Of a stretch of 64,000 bases of DNA, positions 21,622 to 33,828 are shown one piece after another; positions within the stretch are counted from its first letter, which is position 1, and each line of letters opens with the position of its first letter. The position numbers and the translations under genes were made by a program. The notes under the pieces are model-generated. The model worked only from the letters and a program-made list of their open reading frames with translations. It had not been told where the DNA came from and made no database searches. The DNA is from Zopfochytrium polystomum (taxonomy: Eukaryota > Chytridiomycota > Chytridiomycetes > Chytridiales > Chytridiaceae): the NCBI GenBank assembly GCA_025765615.1, contig JAIVFJ010000004.1, forward strand, positions 1-64,000, in the 5' to 3' direction.

Positions 21622-24151
21622 ATGGACGGCGGCGGCGGTGGTGGATGGCTAGGCCTGGGCTCGATTACCCCCTCGTCGTTTCTGCAGGCGCCGCCGCCAC
21701 CGCCGCCGCCGATGCAGCCGCCCCCTCAGGGAACAGCAGCAACAACAACCGCAACCACAACACTACAGCACCAGCAGCTGCTGCAGCATCCGTCGTCGTC
21801 GTCGTCTGCACCAGCACCAGGCCATGGGGGGGGGGGTACGATGATGACCCCGATGACTTCGACGCCCCCGTCATCGTTGTCGTCGTCGTCTACGCCCGCC
21901 GCCGCCGCCGCCGCCGCCGCTGCCGCGGCAGCGGCCGCGGCGTTGGAGTCGTCTTTGGCCGCCGCTGTCGACTTTGTGAGCGTTGGAGGGGCTCCCGCGC
22001 CCGTCGCCACCGCGGTCCGTCCGATCCCCCATGCCGCCGCCGCAACCCCGACGGCCGACTTCCATGGCTCCTCGGCCCAGCCGCCCCCAGCGATGCACCC
22101 CTCCGGCGCTCCCGCCACTGCCGCCGATGCGCTGAAAGCGTATCCCATGCAACCATTACATCCTCTGCATTCCCCGCTCTTCCCGGTCGGTCCTGCCCCG
22201 GCAGCAGCCGCAGCCGCTGGTGAGGCGACCATTGCGCCGGCGGATTCGGACGCCACGGCAGCAGCAGCAGCCGCAGCAGCAGCAGCAGCAGCCATTGCCG
22301 CGTCCGTCGGCGGCGGTCCTCCCGACTTGGGGGTGGGTGTGGGTGCGCTACACACGCACAGCCCACTGGGCGCGACGACGCTGTCACGCGCGGAATCGCG
22401 CGCGTCCTCCGTGTCGACGTCCAGCAACCCGATCGCGTCGACGACGACGGCGACGACGACTACGACGACGACGACTACGACAACGTCAAAATCGAAGCGA
22501 AAGTCGCGCGCGACCAACAACAGTCTCAGCTCAAGCATCGCGCAGCACGAACTGCAGCCCGGCGACCTTTTGCTGCCACAGGGGAATGGCAGCGCCGCCG
22601 CCGCCGCCGCTGCTCCGCCGCCGGAAGAGACGGTGAAGGGAAAGGGGAAGGGCAACGGCGCGGCGGACGCTGAGGAGGACGCGGATCCGGAAGATCTCGA
22701 GGAAGGGACGTACTACGTCGATCACATTTTGGCGCACGGCTGGGACATTCACCCGAAAACGGGCAAGGTCGGTTTGCCGCTCGCTGCCGCGCACCGGGCG
22801 TGCGCTCCCGGTTTCACTGCCCTCCCTGTTGGCGCCATCATTACTAATCAACCTTCTTCATCTTGATCTCATCTTCATCTTCATTTTCATCACCGTCGCC
22901 ACCATCGCTCGGCATTGCACGCAGCGCATCATTTTGTTCCGCGTACGATGGAAAGGCTACGGTCCGGAATCGGACACATGGGAGCCGGAGGAGAGCTTTG
23001 ACGTGAGCGCCTTTTTTGTTTCTGGGTTGTGCCCTAGTCTTGCTGAACCGACAGGATCCCTTTTTGTAGGACGTCTCGGTCATCAAAAAGTACTACGCGG
23101 CCATTGGGGGAAAGCCGCCCGCGACGGTGAGTAACAGACAAAAGTAGCGTCGGACCGACCTCTTACACTTGCTTTCTTTCTTGTTCGGATGTGTGTGTGG
23201 CGTCGTTCGTCCGTCGTGACAAGGTCAAGAAACAGGCCAAGAAGGGGGCCAAGGGGAGAACCCCGAAGAGCGGCGTGTCAACGGAACCTCACTCAGATCC
23301 CTCCTCGACCCGAACTGCCGTCACTCACGCCCCCGCCCCCGCCCCTGCCCCTGCCCCTACCGCCGCCCCCACCGTCGCCCCTGTCCCATCCGCTACCCCC
23401 CGCGGCGACCGGACTCAAGAGGAGCGCGTCGACTGACCCAGCCCCACCACACGCACCAGGTGATTTGCTTGCTTTTTTTTTCGCGTTGCTGTGCACGCCC
23501 CGACTCTCCCCCCATGAACGCTGAACCCCCGGCACAGGGCTACCCAAGGATGAACCAAGGCCGAAAAAGCGAAAAGGTTTTTCGATTATCTTGCCCTCTC
23601 TCCAACGAACCTCAAAGCTCACACAGACCCACCAACTCCGTACCCCACACTCCCCCCCGACTTTTTTTTTTTTTTAGAGTACAGCGAAGACGAATTGATC
23701 CAAGAGTCCGATCTGCCGTCCGAAATAATTCGCGCGGCCAGCTGGGACCCGTACCTGGAGAAAGTCGCCATGGCCGATAACAAGTACAGCGCCGACGACC
23801 CAGGGGACTACCGCATCGTGTTGAGGTGGAAACCAGGGGTTGTCACGGAGGACAAGGATTCAGAGGTGTGTGCGCCCCCCGGCTTTTTTTGCCCCTCGTT
23901 TCACATTGCGTTACGACCGCGGTTACTCACCGAGACACACCCATTTGTTGAAAATATTTCATAGCACTCCCTTCGACGGGTTCGCGAGAAGGCCAAGGAA
24001 ACGGTGAGTTTCAGCGGCGGTCGACTGGCAAAAACCGTTTGTTTGGAAAGGGCTGGTATGCCGTGACTAACTTTATTTGTTTTGGTTCTCCCGCTCTTGC
24101 GCGTAGCTCTTTGATTTTCTTTTGAAAAACATCCGCATCAAGCGAGGCTAA
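21622..24151 (+). CDS. HP1/Swi6-like chromodomain and chromoshadow protein
   Basis: Heterochromatin protein expected to bind methylated H3K9 and dimerise in the nucleus. Exons: 21622-22767, 22925-23002, 23070-23126, 23224-23460, 23538-23576, 23678-23865, 23964-24002, 24107-24151. The first 350 residues are Ala/Ser/Thr/Pro-rich low complexity. The chromodomain spans exons 1-3: TYYVDHIL, FRVRWKGYGPES, DTWEPEESF. The aromatic-cage residues expected from HP1 (Tyr, Trp, Tyr) are present. Exon 5 carries a PKKRK nuclear-localisation-like motif. Exons 6-8 encode the chromoshadow domain (SWDPYLEKV, IVLRWKPG, LFDFLLKNI). Exon 4 starts in one frame and ends in the next (+1), near a C6 run at about 23395-23400; both halves look natural. 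The other junction phases agree. The very long N-terminal tail is unusual for HP1. Confidence 0.85.
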
Positions 24152-24763
24152 TTGCCTCCCTCACGTCGTTTTCTGTTTGCCCTATTTGTTTTCTCTGCCC
24201 CCGGCAGGAGGGGAAGGGAAATCCCGTTTTTTTTTTGTTTCCTTTTTCGTCACTGCACCCTCCGCCACCACCCACCCCCGACGACCCCCAGCAAGCAGCA
24301 GTTCCCTTCACTTGTTGCTTTCGTTCTGTTCGTTTTCAGTCAGTTTTCCTCTTTTTCCTTTGCTTCCTTTTTTTTCTTTCGACAAGCAGCTTTTCACTCT
24401 CCCCCCAACCAACCTTTTTACAACACTCTTCTTCTTCGGCACCCACCGCACTGAGCCTTTTTCGTTATTTCTTTCTTTTTTTTATGTTTTTTGCGTTTTC
24501 CTCTTGTTTTTGTTTCTTTCTTCCCTCTTCCTTTCGGTTTTGCTTGAAAGGGGTTTCCTCTTTTGAATTTCTGTGTTGTTTTCTTGGCTGGGCGCCGGCG
24601 TCGCGTTTGCGTCTAGTCATCGTGGCCACCTTTCCGCTCCCCTTAACTCCCCTCAATTAATTGGCGCTTTGGCTCCCTCACCCCTTTCGATGCGTTGCTT
24701 GCTTGGGGGGCGCGCCGTGTGGCTCGATCGAAGTTCCCCCCGCTGAGTTCCGTTTGCGTGCTC

Positions 24764-24802
<39 letters not shown>

Positions 24803-25558
24803 CGGCTGGCTGAGCGATTGTATTGAGGGTTCAAAATGAGGATTCAAAACGCGGGTCAGGCGACAACGAGCTGCGCCATTTTTTTTTTTTTTTTTCGCTG
24901 TGAGAACCCTTTCAACCTTGTCACGAGGGCGAGAGAGTCTTCGTGTTGTTTTTTTTTTTTTAAGGTCACGAATCCAACCTTTGACGCCAGCTCGAGAGCG
25001 ACAAACTTTCTCTAGGCCCCTGTCTCTCTCTCTTTCGCTTGCTCTTTTGCTCGCTCGCTCGCTCGCTCTCTCTCCCTCTGACTCTCGCGTGTGCTGCCTC
25101 TCGTGACATTCCCTGCAGCGGGCCTTCACTTTGCCAAAAAAAAAAAAAAAAAGAATCTCGTCGTCGGTCGCGACGGAGCCTGCTCGCCCTCCCCCTCCTC
25201 CCTTGGTCTACTTGCTCTATCCACTTCCCACCCGGTTTGCTTGCCGTCTCGTACTGCTCCCCCGCTCCTACCTGCACCCCAGGGCTCCATTGTTACCAAA
25301 CTGCCCAACCAAAAACCCCGCTCCAACCACCCACCCCCCTGCCAGTTGAGAAAAACTCAAAGAACATTAGCCCCACGCCCCCAGGTTGTTTTTTTTTTTT
25401 TTTTTAGATCTCGCCCAGCGCCGGGGCATTTTCACGCAGATCGGCTCGGCGACCCCACCACCACCACCCCCTCCCACTCCCTCTTTTGAATCGGTGGGAT
25501 CCGATCGACCTCTTTAGACGTCTTCCCACCCCCCTCACCGCACCGCCGAACGAGGGCG
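24152..25558. other. Intergenic region, pyrimidine-rich with a (GT)n tract
   Basis: Downstream of the HP1-like gene is C/T-rich DNA. A (GT)n run lies at about 24768-24798, with several T or A homopolymers (24879, 24948, 25136 and 25387). It is probably the 3' UTR of the upstream gene and the promoter and leader of the kinase gene. No further gene is supported. Confidence 0.5.
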
Positions 25559-27856
25559 ATGGAGTCGACCGACCGCTGCAGCAGCGCTAGCCTCGGCAGC
25601 ACCACGCACCCGCGCCCCTCCGCCGCTCAGCATCAGCAGCCGGCGCCGCCGTCATGCGCGCATTACCAGCACCACCACCACCACCACCACGACTCCGACG
25701 CCGACGCGGACCCGCCGCCGTCGCCGCCGCCGTCGTCGATGGGCCCGCATAACCCCCTCCTCGTTTTCCCCCGGCCACCACCACCACGACATCCACCACC
25801 AACACCTCCTCCTTCCGCACCCCATCGCCGCCGCCCCCGCGCCCGAACCGACGACGACCGCGACGACGGCAAACGCGCCGCCGCCGCTGCACACCGAGTC
25901 CGAGGTGACGCTGTCGGACGAGCAGCCGGCGGCGGCGGCCGCGTCGCCGGGCGGTGGCCCCGGGTACTACTTTTCGGCGCCGGCGCCCCGCGGCGGCGGC
26001 GGCGGCGGCGGGACGCACACGGCGGCGACGGCGGCGGCGGCGTCGATGCCCGCGCTGCGCCCGCCGACGACGACGGCGGCGGCGGGTGTGGCGGGGGTTT
26101 CAGTGCAGTCGGGGGTGGGGGTTGGCGGGCGGTTCGCGAGCGGCGGTACGGCGGCGTCCGGGTCGTCGGGTTCGGGGCCGGGGTCGTTGTCGTGCAAGCC
26201 GTCGACGCCGACGCCGACGCCGACACCGACGACGACGACGACGCGGGTGGGGAGGTATGAGATGATACGGACGATCGGGCAGGGGACGTTTGGCAAGGTC
26301 AAGCTGGCGCGGGACGTTGCGACGGGGCGGACGGTGAGTTTGTTGTGTGAGTGTGAGTGTGAGTGTGTGAGTGTGTGCTGTGAGGGTGCGCCGTGTGTGT
26401 GAGTGTTTCCTGCCGGTTAACGCAACGACTTTTTTCGTGCTTTTTTTCAATATATATTTTTTTTGCCTCGTATTGACGCTTCCCCCCGCCTCAACAACAA
26501 CAAAAAAAAAAAAAAAAAAAAAACCCAACCAAGGTCGCTATGAAGAGCATCTTGAAAAAGAACGTCAAGACGGCGAAGCAGATGAACAGCGTGCAGCGCG
26601 AGGTCCGCCTCATGAAGCTGCTGCAGCACGAGCACATTGTGCAGGTCTATGAAACGCTGGAAACGCCTGACAACGTTGAGTGATGACCCTCCCTCCCCCC
26701 GCGGTTTCTTTCTTACTTTTTTTTGGGTATCCTAACCCGCGATACATCATCTCTCCTTTGTACGTCGCTCCGCGCACGCATTCTCGCCTATGGTATTGGA
26801 CTGCACAGATTTACATTGTGATGGAACACGCCAGCGGCGGAGAGCTGTTTGACTTTATCGTGACGAACGGCAACACGTCGGAGCAGACCGCGCGGCATTT
26901 TTTCAGGCAGGTGGTCGCTGCGATCGACTATTGCCACAAGGTGAGAAAGGGGGGTTTGCGTCAGTCGTTACGCGCGTGTTGAATTCATACGGGTGTTGAA
27001 TTCATTTTTTCCTTTTTTCTTTTTTTCGTTCTCCCACCTTTCCACTGCAATGTAAACAACATTCTACTTAAATCCCGACGCCCCGCTTCCCACCGCCGGG
27101 CACTGTAGAATTCTATAATACACCGGGATCTGAAGCCAGAGGTACTCGTCGTAAACATCCCTCCCTACTTCGTTCTCATTCAATCTCGCAACAACAACGC
27201 CAAAAAAAAAAAAAAAAAAATTCGCAGAACCTTCTTCTGGACGATAACGGCAACATCAAAATCATCGATTTCGGGTTTGGAAACACCTTTCACCGCGACC
27301 GCACCCTCGACACGTATTGCGGGTGAGCCGTCCGTGTTGGCGCTTTGAGAATTTTTTGGGCGCGTTTGAGGGACGAGGGGTGGGATTGGGGCAGGGAAAT
27401 TGTTCGGATCCGACCGATGCGTTTCTCTCGTTTTAAATTCGGTCTCTGACCCACCCTAACCCTTTGGCGATTTCCCCAAGCTCGCCGTTTTACGCCGCCC
27501 CGGAAATGGTCAAAGGAACTCCCTACATTGGACCGGAGGTCGACATTGTAAGTCCCGTGGAGGAGATTTTTCCCCACTCGTCGCTCATATTCTTCATCTT
27601 CACTCGCCGCATAAAAAAAAAAAAATTTAAAAAAAAATTAACAATCTTAGTGGAGCCTTGGGGTGATCCTGTACGCGCTCTTGAACGGCCGCCTGCCGTT
27701 CGACACGAAAGAAATGTCGGTTCTCTACGCCATGATCGCCAAGGGCGCGTACGCGCCGATGCAAGTGAGCCCCGGTGAGGGCTCTTTGCAATTGTGTTGC
27801 TTTTATCTTCTTTGACGATGGCTAACTACCGATAACCCCGATCACCCTCTCCCCAA

Positions 27857-27903
<47 letters not shown>

Positions 27904-29548
27904 TTATACCTGAAAACATACACATTTAGCCGCCGAGAATCTAATCCAGATGATGCTCACCGTCAACCCGATCTGCCGAGCCAAAATGCACGAAATCATC
28001 GATCACCCGTAAGTTCCAGAGTTGCCAGTCTCCTGAAAGAAAAGAAGAAAAAAAAAAAAACTGAACCGTACACCACATGGGCCGACTACTCTTTCCCTTC
28101 CTCCTCTCCCACCCCCTCCCAATCCCATGAACCGCCGGGGGGGAAAACCCAAACAAAAAAAAAAAAAAAAAAGCTGGACAAACATCGGTTACCCGCACAA
28201 AGTCGACTCGCGCGTTCCCGCGCGGCCGGCGATCGTCGCGCAGCCCGACCCGGCGGCGCTGGCGGAGCTGCAGACGTACGGGATCAGCGAGCGCGAGACG
28301 CGGCGGCTGCTGTCGCTGGACTGCGGGCTGCACCCGATCAAGAGCTTGTACTTTTTGGTGGCGGACCACCTGGCGCGGCAGCGGCGGGCCGCCGCGGGGT
28401 CGGCGGTGGCGTGCGCGGGGGCCGGGGGAAGCCGCGCGGCGTGGCGCGGCGCGGGAGGGGAGGCGGGGTGCGAGGGCGACGAGGATGATGAGGAGGGTGG
28501 GGAGGGTGGAGCGGCGGCGGGGGTGCGGCGGCGGCGGGCGGGGGTGTTTGAGCGGCCGCCGGGGCTGACGGGGGCGGTGCGGTGCGAGACGATGGTGGGG
28601 GCGGCGGGGGAGGGCGGGTGCGGGGAGTGGGTGGCGGACCGGGGTGTGGCCGCGGCGACGCCGATGGCCGCGCGCGGCGACGGGCACCTTCGGGGGGGGC
28701 ATTCGCCGGCGCACGAGTATTTGGACGCGTTGGCGGCGCAGCACTGGACGCACCACGGGCGCGCGCTGGCTGCTGCAGCTGCCGGCGGCGGCGGCGGCTG
28801 CGGTGGGTTCCGTGCCGGTGCGGCGTGCTGCGAGGCCGGGGCCGGGGCCGCGGGATGCTGCCCGCGGGCTCAGTCAAGTCCGGGACTGGACGGCTGCGGT
28901 GACGGCGGGGCCGGGTACGGGGAGCTTCCGTGGCGCGGCGGGGTTGCGACGCAAAAGGGTGAAGACGGGCGGGACGGCGGAGGGTCGGCGGGGCGGGCGG
29001 GACCGAGCCGCGCGGGGACGCTGGACGGGTCGATGCACGAGGAAAACGGTGCGACGGGCTGGGAGGTGGGGTCCGAGTGGGGCGACGAGTGCGACGAGGT
29101 CGCGAGGGGGCTGGGCCGTCGGACCGTCGTCGGGGCGGGGGCGGGGGTGGGCTCGGCGGCGGGGGGCGCGACGGCAGCAGCGGCTCCGGCGGTGACGACG
29201 TCGGCGTCGTCGTGGCGGTCGGGGCGGGAGTCTGTCGCGTCGTCAGCCGGGTCGGACTCGCGGGACCGCGGGGGGGCGGGCGAAGGGAGCGCGCTGACGC
29301 CGCGGGCGCCGCGCTGGCCGGCGGGGTTCTGGTTCGCGGGGCGCCGCCGGTTCGCGAGCAACGAAGGAGGCGATGGTGAGGAACGGGACGGCGCTGCGGG
29401 AAGAGGTGGTGGCAGCGGCGGTGTTGGCGGAGAGCTTCCGTGGACGCCGCCGGGCCGCCCCCGTAGCGACAGGCGAGCGAGCGAAAACTCGTCGCGTCGC
29501 GTGTCCACAACGGCGGCCGTGATGAGTCTCTTTTCCAGGCGCAAGTGA
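25559..29548 (+). CDS. AMPK/MARK-family (CAMKL) serine/threonine kinase
   Basis: Exons: 25559-26333, 26534-26674, 26809-26940, 27109-27141, 27228-27322, 27481-27547, 27651-27774, 27930-28008, 28174-29548. All junction phases agree. The kinase domain has IGQGTFGKVKLA, VAMK, HRDLKPE (on a 33-bp exon), DFGFGN and an activation loop LDTYCGSPFYAAPE, matching the LKB1-target consensus of AMPK-related kinases. It continues PEVDIWSLGVILY. After the domain comes a UBA-like helical stretch (LAELQTYGISERETRRLL) and about 400 Gly/Ala/Arg/Ser-rich residues. The His/Pro-rich N-terminus opens at the ATG at 25559 but needs a +1 frame change near 25745-25770 to enter the kinase frame; a later start without ATG is the alternative. 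Kin1/Kin4, NUAK and Snf1 are candidate subfamilies that I cannot separate. Confidence 0.85.
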
Positions 29549-30031
29549 ACGAAACCGGGTTGACGGGAGGTTCTACTCGCTCTCTCTCACATTCTCCTTT
29601 TCGGAAGCGCAACGGAAAAAAAACAATAAAAATACACACCTGCGCGCCTCCGCACGACCGACTATCCCTCCCCCCTTCTTTGCGACTGCCCTATTCGTCT
29701 TTAGGGTTTTCCGCATTCGACTCTTGGCGCTCGCCGATTCAAATTCCGACCAAAGTCCCGATTCGACATCTGCCCAGCGGGACCTTATTCCCCCCCTTGG
29801 CAGCAATACAGAATCGCTTCATAGGCCGCCCGACCACCCTCTCGCGATAGCAATGCGCGCGTCGCTTCTTGCGGTGTTTGTCGCCCCCTTCCTCCTCCCG
29901 TTTTGCCGCGATAGCGAGGGGCGAAAGAAAAAGGATTGTGAAAGCTTTATTTCGGTGTACCAGAAGACAGCAAGATCAAGCCAACGTCGCGCTTAAAAAA
30001 AAGAGCTGCCAGTGGGAACGTCGCGAAAGAG
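29549..30031. other. Kinase 3' region and channel 5' region
   Basis: The kinase stop is followed by pyrimidine-rich DNA and an AATAAA at 29625-29630, a plausible polyadenylation signal. The remainder is presumably leader for the channel gene. No independent gene is supported. Confidence 0.5.
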
Positions 30032-32346
30032 ATGAACCATGCCGATCGCCCCATCCAGCGGCAGGCGACGCGCGTGACGGTGCAGTCGATGAGGAGCACC
30101 GTGTCGCGGCGGCGCCGGCGGCCGAACGCGAACGCGAACTCGACCGGGGCGGCGACGGCGGGGGCGGGAGCGGTGGGGTCGCCGTGGTCCAGCAGGCTCA
30201 GCGTCGAGTCGGCCGCGGACTTGCACGCTCAGTACCAGCTCCTGCAGCAGCAGCAGCAGCAGCCGGGCTGGTCGGGGGTCGCGGGAGGGCGATTGGATGG
30301 GAGCCGGGCGAGCGGGGAGCGGCGGCGGGGTTGTTGGGGGCACGACGGCGACGGCGGCGACGGCGGCGGCGCCGGTGACACTGGCCGAGTCGCCGGACTC
30401 TGTGTTTGAGCGGGCCGAGGACGCGCGGCGGGCGGCGGCGGGGTCGTCGCTGCGGAGCCTGGACATGTGGCGGACGATCGCGCGGCGGCGGTTGACGCGC
30501 AAGAGCGTGGAGGCCGGGGCGGCGGCGGGGGTGGTTGCGGAGGGCGGCGAAGGCGGCGGCGGTGGGTGGGAGGCGAGGGGCGCGGGTGTTGAGGCGGCGG
30601 AGAGCGAGGACGAGTTCAGCGCGACAGACAGCGGGTCGACGGGCATCGAGCGCGGCAGCAGCAGTGGCAGCGGCAGCGCCAGCGGGCGGAGCGCGTGGCG
30701 GCTGATGGTCAGCCGGCGGCGGAGCTCGGCGGACGACGGGGTGCGGCCGCGGCGGTTGTCGCGGACGATCGCCGTGTCTCCGCGGTTTTACACGCTGGGA
30801 CATGGCGCCAGCGGCGGGGGCCGCGGTGGCGGGAGCGGGAGCAGGAGCGGCAGCAACCCGATGCGGAGCAACGTTCCCGCAAACTTTTCGGCGACGCGCA
30901 TGTCCACGCTGCAGCGCCAGGACACGAGCAAGAGCCGCGTGATGCTCAGCTACGAGAAGCTCGCGCTGCAGATACTAAGCTCGGCGCAGCTGCCGGAGCC
31001 GGAGCCGTCGATAGCCACCACGCAGGAGAGCAACCTCCCCTCCACAAAGGCGTCAACAAGAGCGTCGGGCACTCTGAATCGGAGCGGGAACGTCGCGCTG
31101 GTGCCGACGCCGGAACAGGGGCAGGGGTCCAGCACGACAATGGAGCGTCAAAGCGGCCCTCCGCCGGCCTTCGCCTGTGGTGCACAACTAGAGTCTCAGC
31201 CTCCTCTCCCACCAGAGTCAACGCTACAGTATTACTGGAAGAGGCTAAAAAGGTTTCTGTATAAGCGCGTCGCGCTGCCCGACGCGAAGCGGTCTGCGTC
31301 CGTGCTGTCGATATCGCAAAAGCCTGAAGGGAAGGAATGGTCTTTCCAAGAGAATGGCTTTGAGGAGCGGTCTTCTTTCGTGACAAAATGGGACTTTTTT
31401 ATATCAGGCAAGTCCTTTTGTCGTAGTTTATGCCCCCTTGTGAGCTCTTCTTCCGTCGTTTCCCTCTCTCAATTCTTATCTCTCTTTCTGTCGATCTTAA
31501 TATTCACGATGCTCGTTCGCTGACTAACTCTAAAATATTGGCGACGTCTCGTGGGTCGCCCTGCCGCTGTTAACCGCCCTCTCTAGTTGTCTACATCGCA
31601 CTCATCTGGCTCATACCCGCAAACACGGCTTTCAGTCTTGGAATCTTCAGCGTCGTCTTTGACATTGTAATCACGGCCATCTTCGTGGCCGACTCCTTCA
31701 TCGGGTTCTACACGATCCGGCGCGTTGACGAGTCCGAGGCGACGACGCTCCGGGAGTGGCAGGCGCGGTACCTTGCGCGCAATCTGGTGCTCGACGTGGT
31801 GACGGTGTTGCCACTGAGCTGGATCCCTAGACTCGGGGGCACGGAGCTGGCGGACTTTGCGAGGCTGATCCGGGTGGTGAAGCTGCCGGCGATCGCGCTG
31901 CGGAACCCGTTCTATGTGGAGCTGAGAAAGGTGCTGGAGAGGATGATGGGGCTGGGGCAGGCGTTCAGCGGGATCTTCTTGCTGCTGTTTGGGCTCTGCG
32001 TGTTCTTGCACGTGCAGGCGTGTATCCTATTTCTGTCTGGGAGGTTGATGAATTTCTCGAACGGGCCGATTCAGGCAATCATCAACCAAACGCAGCCCGA
32101 GCAGTACGCCTGGTCGCTTTTTCAGGTAACACTCTCCCCACAGTGCTAGATTCCAAAATCCTCCAATAAGTGATGCTGTTCTGTTAGGCGGTGGGAAACA
32201 TTGTCCCAATTACGTACAAGTAAGACCGACTCAATCGCATTGGCCGTTAAGTTGTTTAATGAATGATTCCAAAAGGCCAGAGGAAATAATTGAGGAGATC
32301 GTTGCAGTCTGCTTCATCATTGTCGGGGCCGGCCTGGTAAGTTTCA

Positions 32347-32390
<44 letters not shown>

Positions 32391-33378
32391 GTTTCAAGGA
32401 TATTATTAATACCACCTTTCAAAATCCTCCCCCACTCCTTCGCTTCAATGTTTTAAAGAATGCGTGCATAGTCGGGACCATCTCGTCGATCGCGATGGGC
32501 ATGGACGCGTCGGGACGGCTCTACCGCCAAAAGATGGACGAGCTGCGCGACTACATGGACTGGAAGCATTTGAACCCGTCCCTACGCCGGAAAATCCAAA
32601 AGTACTACGAGCTCAAGTACCGTGGGAAGCTGTTTGAAGAGGTAAAAGTTGAACGGCCGGACATGTTTTTTCTTCTTCTTTTTCGGGGAGAACAGCCCAC
32701 GCTGGCCAGTTTCTAAGTTACTCGCTCCTCGCTCCTCCTTTACCCTCCCATCACCACTTCCTCCCTCTCACCCGCGCGTCTCCGCTCGTCTCCGCCAAAG
32801 AACGCGCTACTGGACGGCATCAATTCCTCGCTGCGGACCGAGGTCGCGGTGCACAACTGCAAGGAGCTGATCAAGAAGGTGCCGTTTCTAAACAGGCAAG
32901 AGGACGATGGGCGGGACGAGCAGTTTCTGGGGCGCATTGCGCTGGCGTTGACGGCGCGGTACTATGTCGTGGGCGACACAGTGGTGGCGCAGGGGGAGGT
33001 GAGACAGAAAACACAATCCATCATAGTGTGGGGATGAGTGAGCTGACACTATCTTTCGTTCTCATAGACTGGAGCAGAAATGGTAAGAGTAGCTTGCCAG
33101 CCTTCCTTGTGTCTAACGCACACGCGATGATGCCGTCGCCCCAACGTATTGACAGTTCTTTATACTCTCGGGAATGGTCAACATCGTTGTGAACGACCGG
33201 CTGGTGGCGAGTTTTCGGGAGGGAATGTTTTTTGGAGGTACTTGCGACGTTTTTTTTCTTTTTCTTGTGGGTATGGGCTTGGGATCCTTCGAAAGTGAGA
33301 TTCGGGTTAGAGTCCGACTACCTCTGTTGTTCACACCAACTGACGCAGCACACACATCTCGAACACACAAAAACGCGC

Positions 33379-33427
<49 letters not shown>

Positions 33428-33828
33428 TCTCTCTCTCTCTGTCTCTCTCTTTCTCTCTCTCCTACCCCTCACAACCAACACCTCGCATTCTCTCCACGCC
33501 CGCAGAGGTCTCCTTGATCGCCAACATACCACGAACAGCGACAGTGCAGGCGGCAACGTCGTCGATCCTGTACTGCCTGACGCGCGCCGACTTTCTCGGG
33601 ATCCTGACCGAGTTTGAGGACGTGCGGGTGCGGGTGGAGCGCATCTACCACGAGCGGATGGAGCGGGTGCTGCAGGAGGAGGAGGCGCGCAAGGCGAAGC
33701 AGATGGAGAAGGACAGAGCGGCGGCGGCGGCGGCTGCGGCGGCGAGTGCGACTGCGGGCGGAGCGGAGTCGCCGTCGTCGTCGTTTCCGTCCGTGTCGAC
33801 GACGGGCACGACGACGGCGGACACATAG
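30032..33828 (+). CDS. Cyclic-nucleotide-binding cation channel (CNG/HCN-like)
   Basis: A membrane channel with a C-terminal cyclic-nucleotide-binding domain. Exons: 30032-31407, 31587-32125, 32188-32219, 32276-32336, 32459-32641, 32801-32998, 33068-33082, 33156-33237, 33506-33828; phases agree from exon 2 onward. The first 450 residues are Ser/Gly/Arg-rich cytoplasmic sequence. Membrane segments follow (YIALIWLIPANTAF, VVFDIVITAIFVADSFIGFY and others). The pore reads AWSLFQ-AVGNIVPITYK, without the GYG filter of K+ channels. S6 is VAVCFIIVGAGL. The C-linker (LRRKIQKYYELKY) leads to the binding cassette FFGEVSLIANIPRTATV, with the conserved Glu and Arg. S4 lacks a regular Arg/Lys ladder. Exon 1 needs a +1 change if ATG 30032 is used; ATG 30297 avoids it. 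Intron 1 has a GC donor (CAG|GCAAGT). The exon at 33068 is 15 bp. Confidence 0.85.

Noticed and set aside
21726..22655. Long minus-strand frame opposite the HP1-like first exon
   Set aside because: It is the antisense reading of Ala/Ser/Thr codon tracts. The plus strand carries the chromodomain and consistent splicing.
28338..29639. Minus-strand frame of 433 codons opposite the kinase C-terminus
   Set aside because: Pro/Arg-rich antisense of a Gly/Ala/Arg-rich exon. No domain, and the plus strand continues the kinase frame in phase.
30198..30803. Minus-strand Pro/Arg-rich frame opposite the channel N-terminus
   Set aside because: Antisense shadow of GC-rich low-complexity coding sequence without splice signals or motifs.
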